From contig JAJEHQ010000011.1 of NCBI GenBank assembly GCA_022823625.1, positions 86,889-132,076 on the forward strand: a stretch of 45,188 bases of DNA, read 5' to 3'. Positions 27,518-36,506 of the stretch are shown piece by piece (position 1 is the first letter of the stretch; the number at the start of each line of letters is the position of its first letter). Made by a program: the position numbers and the translations under genes. The DNA is from Gammaproteobacteria bacterium. Lineage in GTDB: Bacteria; Pseudomonadota; Gammaproteobacteria; Arenicellales; JAJDZL01. A model generated the notes under the pieces. That model was not told where the DNA came from, did not search any database, and was given only the letters and a program-made list of their open reading frames with translations.

Positions 27518-27605
27518 GACTGATTGAAAGTGATTATATGACCGTTTGTTAAACATATGCCGACCGATTGAAAGATCATATCCGACTAATTGAAAGCGGA
27601 AATAC
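27518..27605. repeat. four tandem 22-bp direct repeats (iteron-like) before the DUF4143 ATPase gene
   Basis: Units start at 27518, 27540, 27562 and 27584. The core GACYRATTGAAAG is present in units 1, 3 and 4; unit 2 (GACCGTTTGTTAA) is degenerate. An ATAT-type element follows the core in most units. A spacing of 22 bases, two helical turns, places each copy on the same face of the DNA, as for a cooperatively bound operator. They lie just upstream of the likely ATPase start. Confidence 0.7.
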
Positions 27606-27720
27606 TATGAATGGAAGTGCCTACCTTGTGAAAATTACCTGATCTTCACAGAGCCTTCCAAACAAAATGCTCTTTAACCTGTCTAATCAGCTATCGAACG
27701 TAAACAAGGGGATGATCATT

Positions 27721-28485
27721 ATGTCTTTCCGAACTCGCATATTTGGAATTTTTACAGCGATCCTGGTCGTGTTTGCTTACCTACCAGTCTCCAGTGCGGA
27801 TTCCAAGACTAAACATGTTTTTGAATTGTTCACTTCACAAGGCTGTTATTCCTGTCCGCCTGCCGAGTCTCTACTCACCCAAATTGTGAAAGAGGACGAA
27901 GAAGTGTTGGCGCTGGAATTTCATGTCGATTACTGGGACACCTTGGTTTACGGTTCTGCCGGACAATGGAAAGATCCGTTCTCTTCGCCCGAATATAGTC
28001 AAAGACAGCGTAACTACAACAGAATGCGATTAGCTGGTCGCACAGGTGTGTACACACCACAAATGGTCGTTAATGGCTCCTTCGTATTTGTTGGCAGCAA
28101 GTCTCTGCAGGCACAGAATCTGATAGACAAAGAATCTGAATTTCGACTGCAGGCGTCTGCAGAGGTTTCTGAACATGGACAGTTGACCATTAAGGTGGAC
28201 GGTGATCACTCGGCAAGCGCCGATGTCTGGCTGGTCACATTTGACAGGCACCACGTCACTGAAATTCCATCCGGCGAAAACATGGGTAAAACACTGACGA
28301 ATTCCAACGTTGTTCGCGACTTTCGGTCAATTGGTCAGTGGCAGGGTGAACCCCTTGTGATTGAATCAGAACTTGAACCGCTTTCAGACAATCAGGGCTG
28401 CGCAATCATCATTCAGAAGTACAACGCGTTTCAAAAACGCATCACCGGTCCCATTCTGGGAGCCGCCAAGTGTGAGTCTGCGTGA
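27721..28485 (+). CDS. exported DUF1223 thioredoxin-like protein
   Basis: 254 residues from ATG 27721, which has AAGGGG nine bases upstream; an earlier in-frame ATG at 27667 lacks a site. A signal peptide (FGIFTAILVVFAYLPVSSA) exports it. The mature protein opens with VFELFTSQGCYSCPPAE, the family hallmark with a CxxC pair, then FHVDYWDTL and GVYTPQMVVNG. The fold is thioredoxin-like. A periplasmic redox role is inferred, but no partner is known. Confidence 0.9.
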   Translation: MSFRTRIFGIFTAILVVFAYLPVSSADSKTKHVFELFTSQGCYSCPPAESLLTQIVKEDEEVLALEFHVDYWDTLVYGSAGQWKDPFSSPEYSQRQRNYNRMRLAGRTGVYTPQMVVNGSFVFVGSKSLQAQNLIDKESEFRLQASAEVSEHGQLTIKVDGDHSASADVWLVTFDRHHVTEIPSGENMGKTLTNSNVVRDFRSIGQWQGEPLVIESELEPLSDNQGCAIIIQKYNAFQKRITGPILGAAKCESA

Positions 28486-28506
28486 TTCAAGAGTGACGTT
28501 CAAACA

Positions 28507-28920
28507 CTAAAAGGGCTTTAGTACAACCAGCGCTACAATAACGATTAGAAGTACGACTGGCAGTTCATTGAACAGTCGGAAAAATACATGCGAGCGAACA
28601 TTGCGGTCGGTTCTGAACATTGCAAGGTATCGCCAGCACCACAAATGGTAGGTGATGAGGATCAGCACCAGCAGTAGTTTGTACATCAGCCACATCCCAC
28701 CGAATCCGTAGCCCAACCATAACCACAACCCTGTACCAAGTGCCAATACTGCACTTGGTGTTGCAATTCCAAAGTAAAGTTTTCGTTCCATGACTTTGAA
28801 CCGCTGATTGCTGATTTCATCTTCAGTCATTGCGTGATAGACGAAAAGTCGCGGCAGATAAAAAAGACCTGCGAACCAGGTAACCACGAATACGATGTGA
28901 AATGTTTTTATCCAGAGCAT
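28507..28920 (-). CDS. hemJ: protoporphyrinogen IX oxidase, HemJ type
   Basis: A 137-residue four-helix inner-membrane protein that oxidises protoporphyrinogen IX in heme synthesis in bacteria lacking HemG or HemY. The N-terminal segment KTFHIVFVVTWFAGLFYLPR contains the conserved histidine, followed by LFVYHAM; YKLLLVLILITYH marks the third helix. These match HemJ (UPF0093) closely. It converges on the DUF1223 gene across 21 bases and is divergent from infA. Confidence 0.92.
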   Translation of the reverse strand: MLWIKTFHIVFVVTWFAGLFYLPRLFVYHAMTEDEISNQRFKVMERKLYFGIATPSAVLALGTGLWLWLGYGFGGMWLMYKLLLVLILITYHLWCWRYLAMFRTDRNVRSHVFFRLFNELPVVLLIVIVALVVLKPF

Positions 28921-29033
28921 TTTTTACATCCCGTCAATTGCCAAATCGAGAAAATGACCGACTAAGGAAAGCAGTTTCATTTGGCATATACTTAATATAA
29001 CTTTGACAATCTCGGAGGGAAATCTCGAATATT

Positions 29034-29252
29034 GTGGCTAAAGAAGATCAAATAGAAATGAACGGTACTGTACTTGAAACACTGCCAAATACTAATTTTA
29101 GAGTCAAATTGGATAACGATCACATCGTAACTGCCCATATTTCCGGCAAGATACGCAAAAACTATATTCGCATTCTGCGCGGTGATCGAGTTGTAGTTCA
29201 ATTGACTCCATACGACCTGACCAGGGGTCGCATCGTTTACCGAGAACGATAG
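29034..29252 (+). CDS. infA: translation initiation factor IF-1
   Basis: 72 residues of a single OB fold, beginning [19 protein letters not shown] with GTG as start codon. GGAGGG at 29014-29019 is 14 bases upstream, an unusually long spacing. IF-1 binds the 30S A site during initiation. The sequence [22 protein letters not shown] is typical. It stands alone with the desaturase gene 23 bases downstream. Confidence 0.97.
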   Translation: MAKEDQIEMNGTVLETLPNTNFRVKLDNDHIVTAHISGKIRKNYIRILRGDRVVVQLTPYDLTRGRIVYRER

Positions 29253-29275
29253 ACCATCAATCTAAGGCAATCTGC

Positions 29276-30451
29276 GTGCTGGAATTTTTCTTGTTTAAAC
29301 TACCGTGGTGGGGCTATGTCCTCGTCACCCTGGCGCTTACCCATATTACGATTGTCTCAGTAACGATTTTTCTCCATCGGCATCAAGCTCATGGAGCATT
29401 ACAACTGCACCCTGTACTGAGCCACTTCTTTCGATTTTGGCTCTGGTTTACGACCGGAATCATCACTAAAGAGTGGGTAGCGGTCCATCGTAAACATCAT
29501 GCTACGGTCGAAAGTGACGACGACCCGCACAGTCCACAAAAGGTTGGAATTAACCGCGTACTATGGGGAGGGCTGATTTTGTATCGCCGTGCAGCGCGGC
29601 TACCAGGAATTCTGGATCAGTACGGTGTAGGTACACCGGATGACTGGCTGGAACGACAGGTCTATGCAAAGTTCCCCAATACGGGCTTGATTCTGATGCT
29701 TTTGATCAATGTTTTTGCTTTTGGGCTTGTCGCTGGGGTGTCCATCTGGGTTGTTCAAATGGTGTGGATTCCGTTTTGGGCTGCCGGTGTGATCAATGGT
29801 GTCGGGCATTACCTGGGATACCGGAACTTCAATTTACCTGATGCCAGTCGCAACATTGTTCCTTGGGGGATTGTCATCGGCGGTGAGGAACTGCACAACA
29901 ATCACCATGCGTACTCCGCCTCAGCACAGTTTTCTGCACGAAAGTGGGAAATCGATCTTGGGTGGTGCTATGTACGGTTGCTGAACAAATTCAGACTGGT
30001 GAAAATCCAGCGAAAAATTCCGAAACTGACTTTTAACCAGAACAAACAGCACTGTGACTTTGAAACAGTTAAGGTGTTTGTGGCAAATCGCTTTCAGGTG
30101 ATGTCAAAATATGCCAACGAAGTAGTGAAAGGGGTTTGCCGCGAGGAAATTCGTTCAGCTTCTGGAGAAACGCGGCGTCTGCTCAAACAGGCTAAGCGAC
30201 TGCTAGCTTCCGATTACTCAAGATTGAGCGATCTCAAAAAGGAATGGTTGAACAAAGTTCTGGAGACAAATTCAAGAATTGCCACAGTTTACGCGATGAA
30301 GGAGTCTTTACAACACATCTCCTCGCGATCGTCAAATTCGTACGAACAGGTGCGCCAGTCACTGGAGGAGTGGTGTCAGCGAGCAGAAGAATCTGACATC
30401 GATGCTCTGATGAAATTCTCCGCCCGACTGAAAGGCGCTACTGCAAACTGA
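29276..30451 (+). CDS. membrane fatty-acid (acyl-CoA/acyl-lipid) desaturase
   Basis: A 391-residue di-iron membrane desaturase. The three histidine boxes are HRHQAH (34-39), HRKHH (71-75) and HNNHH (207-211), with two pairs of helices between them, as in delta-9 type enzymes. The start is GTG 29276, 23 bases past infA. About 110 C-terminal residues beyond the catalytic core are polar and helical, as in several proteobacterial desaturases. It would introduce double bonds into membrane acyl chains and adjust fluidity. Acyl-CoA versus lipid substrate cannot be decided. Confidence 0.93.
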   Translation: MLEFFLFKLPWWGYVLVTLALTHITIVSVTIFLHRHQAHGALQLHPVLSHFFRFWLWFTTGIITKEWVAVHRKHHATVESDDDPHSPQKVGINRVLWGGLILYRRAARLPGILDQYGVGTPDDWLERQVYAKFPNTGLILMLLINVFAFGLVAGVSIWVVQMVWIPFWAAGVINGVGHYLGYRNFNLPDASRNIVPWGIVIGGEELHNNHHAYSASAQFSARKWEIDLGWCYVRLLNKFRLVKIQRKIPKLTFNQNKQHCDFETVKVFVANRFQVMSKYANEVVKGVCREEIRSASGETRRLLKQAKRLLASDYSRLSDLKKEWLNKVLETNSRIATVYAMKESLQHISSRSSNSYEQVRQSLEEWCQRAEESDIDALMKFSARLKGATAN

Positions 30452-30489
30452 CTACTTATCAGTTAAGGGAATCTGAAGGTGGCCGCAGC

Positions 30490-30645
30490 TCACTTCAGTT
30501 TGGTTTCTTTGTAGATTACGTGCTTCCCGGCTACCGGATCGAATTTACGCAATTCAAGTTTCTTTTCGGTGTTGCGCTTGTTTTTCCAGGTCGTGTAGAA
30601 GTGCCCGGTTCCGGCGGATGACTCAAGTTTGATTTTCTCGCGCAT
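30490..30645 (-). CDS. rpmG: 50S ribosomal protein L33
   Basis: 51 residues beginning [19 protein letters not shown] and containing [16 protein letters not shown]. It lacks the CxxC zinc ribbons, so it is the zinc-free form. GGAG precedes the ATG. It is the second gene after rpmB, 16 bases downstream, in the normal bacterial order. Confidence 0.97.
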   Translation of the reverse strand: MREKIKLESSAGTGHFYTTWKNKRNTEKKLELRKFDPVAGKHVIYKETKLK

Positions 30646-30661
30646 GGCTCAATTACTCCAG

Positions 30662-30898
30662 TTAAACCTTGACGCCATCGGCGCGCAGGTCTTCCAGCAC
30701 ACTTTCTATGCCATTTTTGTCGATGGTGCGAATCGCTTTTCGACTGACCCGAAGCTTAACCCAGCGATTTTCGCTCTCAACCCAAAAGCGCCGATAATGC
30801 AAATTGGGGCGAAATCTGCGTTTGGTTTTGATGTGCGAATGCGAAACGTTGTTTCCGCTAACCGTCTTTTTTCCAGTAACCTGACAAATCCTTGACAT
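30662..30898 (-). CDS. rpmB: 50S ribosomal protein L28
   Basis: 78 residues beginning [22 protein letters not shown] and containing [13 protein letters not shown]. It lacks the cysteine zinc motif of the other L28 type. It is the first gene of rpmB-rpmG and is divergent from coaBC, the arrangement known in E. coli. An in-frame ATG at 30991 would reach into coaBC and is not used. Confidence 0.97.
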   Translation of the reverse strand: MSRICQVTGKKTVSGNNVSHSHIKTKRRFRPNLHYRRFWVESENRWVKLRVSRKAIRTIDKNGIESVLEDLRADGVKV

Positions 30899-30983
30899 CG
30901 TTCCCAGAACCTGAAGATTGAAATGTGAGAATAGAGGCGCACATTCTATACTATTGACTGAAAAAATCAAAGCGATAAATTCT

Positions 30984-32231
30984 GTGAACAATCCAAAAAG
31001 TCACCCCGTTTCATTGCACGGCAAGCGAATTCTGCTTGGTGTAACGGGTGGAATTGCGGCTTACAAGTCGGCGGAGTTGGCACGTAGGTTGTGTGAAGTC
31101 GGTGCTGAAGTACGCGTTGTCATGACCAAGAACTCTGAGGCGTTCATCTCAAGTCTTACGATGCAGGCAGTGAGCGGTAATGCGGTTCGAAGTGAAACTT
31201 TCGATGAGGAAGCTGAAGCGGGTATGAGTCACATCGAACTGGCACGTTGGGCGGACGTGATTGTTGTCGCACCGGCAACCGCCGCATTTATAGCGCGTCT
31301 GACCCATGGTTTTGCAGATGATCTTTTGACGACATTATGTCTGGCAAGTGAATCTAAAATTGCGATCGCCCCTGCTATGAACCGCGTTATGTGGTCAAGT
31401 CCAGCGACTCAAAATAATATCAATCAATTACGAGAGCGCGCAATAACAGCGATGGGTCCCGATAGTGGAGATCAGGCATGTGGTGAAGTTGGACCAGGAC
31501 GCATGCTGCAGCCTGAAGAAATTGTCAGACAGGTTAATGAATTGTTCAGTAGTGAAGCATTAACCGGTCTTCGCGTTCTTGTTACAGCTGGCTCTACTTG
31601 GGAAGCAATTGATCCGGTGCGTGGCATCACAAATTTAAGTTCCGGAAAAATGGGGTACGCGATCGCCGACGCCGCAGTCCATGCCGGCGCCGATGTGACA
31701 CTGGTTTCAGGCCCAGCAACACATCCGTTGCCAAATAGGGTCGCCAATGTTATCAAGGTCACCAGCGCTAGGGAAATGCTGGAGGCAGTCATGACGCATC
31801 TTGATGGACAGGATATTTTTATTGCAGTTGCAGCGGTTGCTGACTATCGGCCTCAGACTCAGGCAGCGAGCAAAATCAAGAAACAGGGTGAGGAAGTACT
31901 CAGAATGGAATTTGTGCGAAATCCCGATATCCTGGCAGAAGTTAAAGAAAAGGTGCCTGATTTGTTCAGTGTTGGGTTTGCGGCAGAAACGGACAATCTC
32001 ATCTCTGAGGCTCGTAAGAAATTGTTGGCGAAACGCGCAGACCTGATTGCAGCAAATTCAGTCAGTGGCGAATCAAACGCACTGGGCTCGGACTACAATA
32101 CCTTGCAGCTTATTGATCGGGCAGGTGTGGTGTCACTAGGACCAGCATTGAAAACCAGAATTGCAGTAGACTTGATCCAAGAGATTTCGGCACGATTCCA
32201 TGCAAGAGGTACGTTACAAAGTACTCGATAA
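30984..32231 (+). CDS. coaBC: bifunctional phosphopantothenoylcysteine decarboxylase/synthetase
   Basis: A two-domain coenzyme A biosynthesis enzyme of about 415 residues. The CoaC flavoprotein domain shows [18 protein letters not shown], the catalytic-region histidine in [11 protein letters not shown], and PAMNRVMW. The CoaB domain (from about 190) shows [24 protein letters not shown] and AAVADYRP. I prefer GTG 30984; an in-frame ATG at 30918 would leave only 19 bases to the divergent rpmB start. The last 32 bases overlap dut. Confidence 0.95.
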   Translation: MNNPKSHPVSLHGKRILLGVTGGIAAYKSAELARRLCEVGAEVRVVMTKNSEAFISSLTMQAVSGNAVRSETFDEEAEAGMSHIELARWADVIVVAPATAAFIARLTHGFADDLLTTLCLASESKIAIAPAMNRVMWSSPATQNNINQLRERAITAMGPDSGDQACGEVGPGRMLQPEEIVRQVNELFSSEALTGLRVLVTAGSTWEAIDPVRGITNLSSGKMGYAIADAAVHAGADVTLVSGPATHPLPNRVANVIKVTSAREMLEAVMTHLDGQDIFIAVAAVADYRPQTQAASKIKKQGEEVLRMEFVRNPDILAEVKEKVPDLFSVGFAAETDNLISEARKKLLAKRADLIAANSVSGESNALGSDYNTLQLIDRAGVVSLGPALKTRIAVDLIQEISARFHARGTLQSTR

Positions 32232-32655
32232 CAGGATCGGTCAGTCGATACCCTTACCGGAACGTTCGACCGAAGGTGCAGCGGGATTGGATCTTCGGGC
32301 CTGTATCGAAACGGATTTAATTCTTCAACCCTCAGATTGTGAACTGATTCCGACCGGCATTGCCATCGATATCCGCGATCCGGGAATTGCCGCGATCCTG
32401 TTGCCGCGTTCAGGACTGGGTCACAAACATGGCATCGTACTGGGTAATCTGGTTGGGTTGATTGATTCCGACTATCAGGGCCAGGTCTTTGTTTCATGTT
32501 GGAATCGGGGTGGTGAAAATTTCACAATTCAACCCGGCGACCGAATTGCACAGATGGTTTTTGTTCCTGTCATTCGACCAAAACTGATTAAAGTTGATGA
32601 ATTTGAACCGACTGCCAGAGCGGTCGGTGGATTCGGAAGCACAGGCGTTCGTTAG
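32200..32655 (+). CDS. dut: dUTP pyrophosphatase
   Basis: A 151-residue trimeric dUTPase that hydrolyses dUTP to dUMP. Motifs: [12 protein letters not shown] (I), [15 protein letters not shown] (II), [10 protein letters not shown] (III), [10 protein letters not shown] (IV) and the C-terminal GGFGSTG (V). It starts within the coaBC coding region, 32 bases before its stop, and is followed six bases later by the glutaredoxin gene. The coaBC-dut order is classical. Confidence 0.97.
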   Translation: MQEVRYKVLDNRIGQSIPLPERSTEGAAGLDLRACIETDLILQPSDCELIPTGIAIDIRDPGIAAILLPRSGLGHKHGIVLGNLVGLIDSDYQGQVFVSCWNRGGENFTIQPGDRIAQMVFVPVIRPKLIKVDEFEPTARAVGGFGSTGVR

Positions 32656-32661
32656 AAGATA

Positions 32662-32922
32662 ATGGAAAGAATTGAAATCTATACCAGTCCCCTCTGTGGA
32701 TATTGTCAGGCAGCCAAGAATCTACTCAACAAGGAGGGAATTGAGTTTACAGAATACGACGTACTCTTTGACTCTACACGAAAAGGTGAGATGTTGACAC
32801 GAAGTGCTGGACAGCGCACTGTTCCCCAAATTTTTGTAGATGGTGTGAGCGTTGGTGGATTTGATGAGCTTACCCGCCTGGATATTCACGAATTGCTCCG
32901 CAGACAGCCGAATACTGACTGA
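32662..32922 (+). CDS. grxC: glutaredoxin 3
   Basis: An 86-residue dithiol glutaredoxin with active site C12-GYC15 in SPLCGYCQAAK, the cis-proline loop RTVPQIFVDG, and GGFDELTRLD for glutathione binding. It reduces disulfides with glutathione. It is the third gene of coaBC-dut-grxC. CGYC in place of the common CPYC is a modest change in the active-site loop and may alter the redox potential. Confidence 0.95.
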   Translation: MERIEIYTSPLCGYCQAAKNLLNKEGIEFTEYDVLFDSTRKGEMLTRSAGQRTVPQIFVDGVSVGGFDELTRLDIHELLRRQPNTD

Positions 32923-33006
32923 TCAAAACAAAGTCATGAGTAATCCCAGCGCGACGCTGTGCCGAATACTTGAAAAGTCATTGGCGAATCTAATCCAGTT
33001 ACTGTT

Positions 33007-33846
33007 ATGAAATTGACCAAAAAAGAGTTCAGAAGTGCCGAGCGCAAGATCGTAACCTTGATGGGCATGTCGGGTTGTGGAAAAACAACGCTGGCGCGCA
33101 AACTTCCCAAGACTTCCTGGTTTCACTATTCTGCAGACTATCGCATTGGCACTCGCTACCTGGATGAACCAATCATTGATAACATCAAGGAAAAGGCGAT
33201 GCAAATTGATTTTCTCAGGGATTTGTTGCGCAGCGATTCCATCAGCATCCAAAGTGCCATGACTTTTGACAATCTGGAGCTTCTATCCAAGTTCGTCGGA
33301 ATGCTGGGTGACCAGAAAAAAGGAGGACTGCCGCTGGAAGAATTCAAGCGGCGTCAAGACTTGCACCGCGAAGCCGAAATCCAGTCCATGTATGACGTTG
33401 GGGAATTTGTCAGCAAAGCAAAGTCGATATATGGCTACGACCATTTTGTCAATGATTCAAGCGGAAGTTTGTGTGAATTGGGCGATGAACGCGTGCTTGA
33501 AGAACTGGCCCGACAGACGTTAATTTTGTTGATCGACGTGAGTCCGGAGTTTGAGTCTGAAATCATTGAACGGCAGATCAAGCATCCAAAACCGCTTTAC
33601 TATGAAGAGAATTTTCTTGAAGTCCAATTGGTTGAGTATTTGGAAACGAGTCAGTTGACGCAAACCGACCAAATTGATCCTAATCATTTCGTTCGATGGA
33701 TTTTTCCGAAGCTGGTGCACTCTCGTCGACCAAAGTACGAACGCATCGCCAAAAAGTACGGCTATACCATTGCAGCGGATGAATTGGACCGCGTGCGTGA
33801 TGAACAGGATTTTGTTGATCTTGTATGCACCGTCTTGGACGACTGA
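33007..33846 (+). CDS. P-loop NTPase of unknown function
   Basis: 279 residues. Walker A is GMSGCGKTTLA (20-30). Further features are HYSADYRIGTRYLDE, a conserved-looking LPLEEFKRRQDLHREAE, and FVNDSSGSLCEL followed by LLIDVSPEFESEI, which may hold the Walker B acid. The architecture resembles nucleoside or nucleotide kinases, but no specific family is recognised. It is soluble. It lies 84 bases after grxC and 33 bases before metA on the same strand, so a shared transcript is possible. Function is unknown. Confidence 0.85.
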   Translation: MKLTKKEFRSAERKIVTLMGMSGCGKTTLARKLPKTSWFHYSADYRIGTRYLDEPIIDNIKEKAMQIDFLRDLLRSDSISIQSAMTFDNLELLSKFVGMLGDQKKGGLPLEEFKRRQDLHREAEIQSMYDVGEFVSKAKSIYGYDHFVNDSSGSLCELGDERVLEELARQTLILLIDVSPEFESEIIERQIKHPKPLYYEENFLEVQLVEYLETSQLTQTDQIDPNHFVRWIFPKLVHSRRPKYERIAKKYGYTIAADELDRVRDEQDFVDLVCTVLDD

Positions 33847-33879
33847 ATTAATCCCAAGCTGTAAATTCAAGATTAACTC

Positions 33880-34914
33880 ATGCCTTTATTGCGCTATCGC
33901 GATCTAGACTCCTGGGAGCGTCTTGTCCGCGAGGACATTGAAATAACGGAGCAGAATGCAGATACATCACCGCTTCAAATCGGCTTTCTAAATATGATGC
34001 CAGACCGGGCGCTTAGGGCGACTGAGCGGCAGTTCTACAGACTGCTGGCGGCCGGTTCTGAAGACTTCGTCGTTCAGGTTCATCCATTCAGTATCAAAGG
34101 GCTGCCAAGGTCTCCTGATACTCTGGAGTATGTTTCCAAGGCCTACGTTTCGTTTGACGAGATCACGAAAATTGAACTGGATGGCTTGGTTCTGACTGGC
34201 GCAAACCCAGGAAACTTCGAAATCACTGCGGAGAAGTTCTGGCCTTATTTTGAAGAGGTGGTGCACTGGGCGAATTTTTATGTTCCGACAATTTTGTGTT
34301 CGTGTCTGGCATCGCATGCCATTCTGAAGATATTTCATGGAATTGAACGAATCCGCTGCCAGCCTGACAAGCGGTGGGGAGTATTCTCTCATCGGCTGAC
34401 GCAAATCAAACATCCGCTGATGGCGGATATGCCTGAGCAATATGAAGAACCGCGATCGCATGTTTTTGAAATGACCGCAGAGCAGATGGAACCACATGGC
34501 GTTCAGGTTCTTGCCTCCAGTTCGGATGCGGACTTTGGTATTGCAGTCAGCGAAGACGGAGGCAGGTGGGTGTTTCTGCAGGGGCACCCGGAATACGATT
34601 CAGTCAGCCTGTTGAAAGAATACAAGCGTGAAATAAATCGCTTCAGACTGGGCGAGCGGTCCAATTATCCTGATTATCCGCTGAATTACTTACCTGATTC
34701 AGCAAAACAGAGCCTTGAGAAATACCGCGCTGAATTTCTGCTTGCGTTGGAGCAGAGATTGAACCTACCGGAGCTGCCGGAGTCAGAAATCCTTCCGTTG
34801 ATTGATAACAAGTGGCGTGCCCATGCTGAACTTCTTTATCGCAATTGGCTTCACATGGTCATCAACGAGAGAGAAAAACATATATCGGACGCTGTTGAGG
34901 TGGAATCTTGCTGA
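33880..34914 (+). CDS. metA: homoserine O-succinyltransferase-like (MetA family)
   Basis: 344 residues of the MetA glutamine-amidotransferase fold, which activates homoserine for methionine synthesis. The nucleophile is C142 in the segment TILCSCLASHAIL; GHPEYD provides the catalytic histidine and glutamate, and KRWGVFSHRL follows the family pattern. The residue aligning with position 111 (TGANPG) is glycine, which in MetA enzymes goes with succinyl-CoA rather than acetyl-CoA use. The N terminus differs from E. coli MetA, so it is a divergent branch. It converges on the mttB-like gene with 20 bases between them. Confidence 0.88.
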   Translation: MPLLRYRDLDSWERLVREDIEITEQNADTSPLQIGFLNMMPDRALRATERQFYRLLAAGSEDFVVQVHPFSIKGLPRSPDTLEYVSKAYVSFDEITKIELDGLVLTGANPGNFEITAEKFWPYFEEVVHWANFYVPTILCSCLASHAILKIFHGIERIRCQPDKRWGVFSHRLTQIKHPLMADMPEQYEEPRSHVFEMTAEQMEPHGVQVLASSSDADFGIAVSEDGGRWVFLQGHPEYDSVSLLKEYKREINRFRLGERSNYPDYPLNYLPDSAKQSLEKYRAEFLLALEQRLNLPELPESEILPLIDNKWRAHAELLYRNWLHMVINEREKHISDAVEVESC

Positions 34915-34934
34915 TTCCAGGGAAGGGTTAAAAG

Positions 34935-36497
34935 CTAAGGATAGCGATCGAATAGAACTCTATCTTCGCCACCGTTTTCAATTTCAGATTTACGACGAGC
35001 AACATATGCTTCAAGTTCCTCACGGATAGATTTATCTAGAGGCGGAGCTTCATATTCTTTCTCCAAGGACTTCCAGACCTGATTGGCGCGCTTGAAAGCA
35101 TGTAGTGCTCCGTCATCATACCAGGTTTCAAAATTACGCCAGTCCGATAGCAGGGGTGAATAAAAGATGTCCTGGTATCGTTGCATGGTGTGAGAGGATT
35201 CGAAAAAGTGCCCGCCGGGAGAAACTTCGGCGATCGCTTCTACGGCCAGTGTATCTCGGTCAACCGGGATCGGCTTCAGAGATTCGGCTATCAGCTGTAG
35301 AATTTCTGCATCGATGATGAGTTTTTCGAACGACGCAACGAGACCGCCTTCCAGCCAGCCTCCCCCGTGAAGCAACAGATTCGTGTGACCCATCACTGCC
35401 GCCCATGTTGACATACAGGTTTCATAGGTTGCCTGTTCGTCCGGGGCATTCGAGGCGTTCGAACCACTTGCTCGGAATGGCAATGAATAGCGACGGGCAA
35501 GTTGGGCACTGGCTAGCGTGGTGCGTACATATTCTGGAGTTCCGAATGCAGGGGAGCCAGACTTCATGTCAACGTTGCTTGAAAAACTACCGTAGATGAC
35601 AGGCGCACCTTTCTGAACGGCTTGAGAAAGAGCAATACAGGCGAGAGCTTCTGCGTTCTGCTGAACCAGGGCTCCGGCCATCGTTGTTGGAGCCATTGCA
35701 CCAAGCAGGGTAAATGGTGTGACCAGTGTGGCCTGATTCATGGTCGCGAATTCAATGAGTGAGTCCGACATCGATTCATCGACTTGCCGCGGTGAATTAA
35801 TATTGATATTGCCTAACGTCAATACTTCATCAGGCGGTTGGTCAAGGTCTATACCGTGCACAATGGCCCTCATCCTCAGGCCATCGCATGCCCGATAGGC
35901 ACCCAACATGTTGGAAAGCCAGATTTTGTCGTGATGGGTGATTGCGGTGAGGTATTTGTCAAGGTGGCGCGTTTCTGCTGGAAGTTCATGCGGCTCAAAC
36001 GGACTTGCACCGCCCATGTGAAAGATTTCAAGCTGATGCACGATCTTGAAAAACCTTTTCAAGTCTTCAAGCGTTCCGTTTCGCCGACCGCCATCAAGGT
36101 CGGAGATAAATGATGGTCCGCCGACAGTGGCAAAGTTAATGTTGTTGCCACCCATTTCAATGGAACGGTTCAAATTGCGGGCAACAAGCGTGAAACTGTC
36201 AGGAGTATGTGAGACGAGTTCTTCAACCAATGCCGGATCAAGCTTAACAATCGATTGTCCATTATCAATTTCTGCGCCGGCATTGCGGAAAACATTACGC
36301 GCCCTTTGGCTTAAGAATTTGATCCCGGTGTCTCTTAGGATTTCCAGCGAGGCCTGGTGAATGGCTTCAATCTGATCCGCGGATAGAATTTCAAATGGTG
36401 GGTAGGGATTGACAACCCGCTGCCATTTGAGACGCTGGACAGACTGCGAATCTCGCCTCTTTCTGTCTCTTGAAATGCGTCTTTTTGAGGCTGTCAT
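34935..36497 (-). CDS. MttB-family (COG5598) methyltransferase without pyrrolysine
   Basis: A 520-residue TIM-barrel methyltransferase of the trimethylamine/glycine-betaine methyltransferase family. The frame is open with no in-frame amber codon, so it is one of the non-pyrrolysine members. Characterised members use quaternary amines such as glycine betaine. Recognisable stretches are ILRDTGIKFLSQRAR, FATVGGPSFISDLDGGRR and LLHGGGWLEGG. A corrinoid partner protein is expected but is not in this window. It begins nine bases after the threonine-dehydratase-like gene stop, so the two form an operon. Confidence 0.88.
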   Translation of the reverse strand: MTASKRRISRDRKRRDSQSVQRLKWQRVVNPYPPFEILSADQIEAIHQASLEILRDTGIKFLSQRARNVFRNAGAEIDNGQSIVKLDPALVEELVSHTPDSFTLVARNLNRSIEMGGNNINFATVGGPSFISDLDGGRRNGTLEDLKRFFKIVHQLEIFHMGGASPFEPHELPAETRHLDKYLTAITHHDKIWLSNMLGAYRACDGLRMRAIVHGIDLDQPPDEVLTLGNININSPRQVDESMSDSLIEFATMNQATLVTPFTLLGAMAPTTMAGALVQQNAEALACIALSQAVQKGAPVIYGSFSSNVDMKSGSPAFGTPEYVRTTLASAQLARRYSLPFRASGSNASNAPDEQATYETCMSTWAAVMGHTNLLLHGGGWLEGGLVASFEKLIIDAEILQLIAESLKPIPVDRDTLAVEAIAEVSPGGHFFESSHTMQRYQDIFYSPLLSDWRNFETWYDDGALHAFKRANQVWKSLEKEYEAPPLDKSIREELEAYVARRKSEIENGGEDRVLFDRYP

Positions 36498-36506
36498 TGG
36501 AACCGC

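Noticed and set aside
34935..36497. Pyrrolysine-containing MttB
   Set aside because: The frame is open throughout, with no in-frame amber codon.
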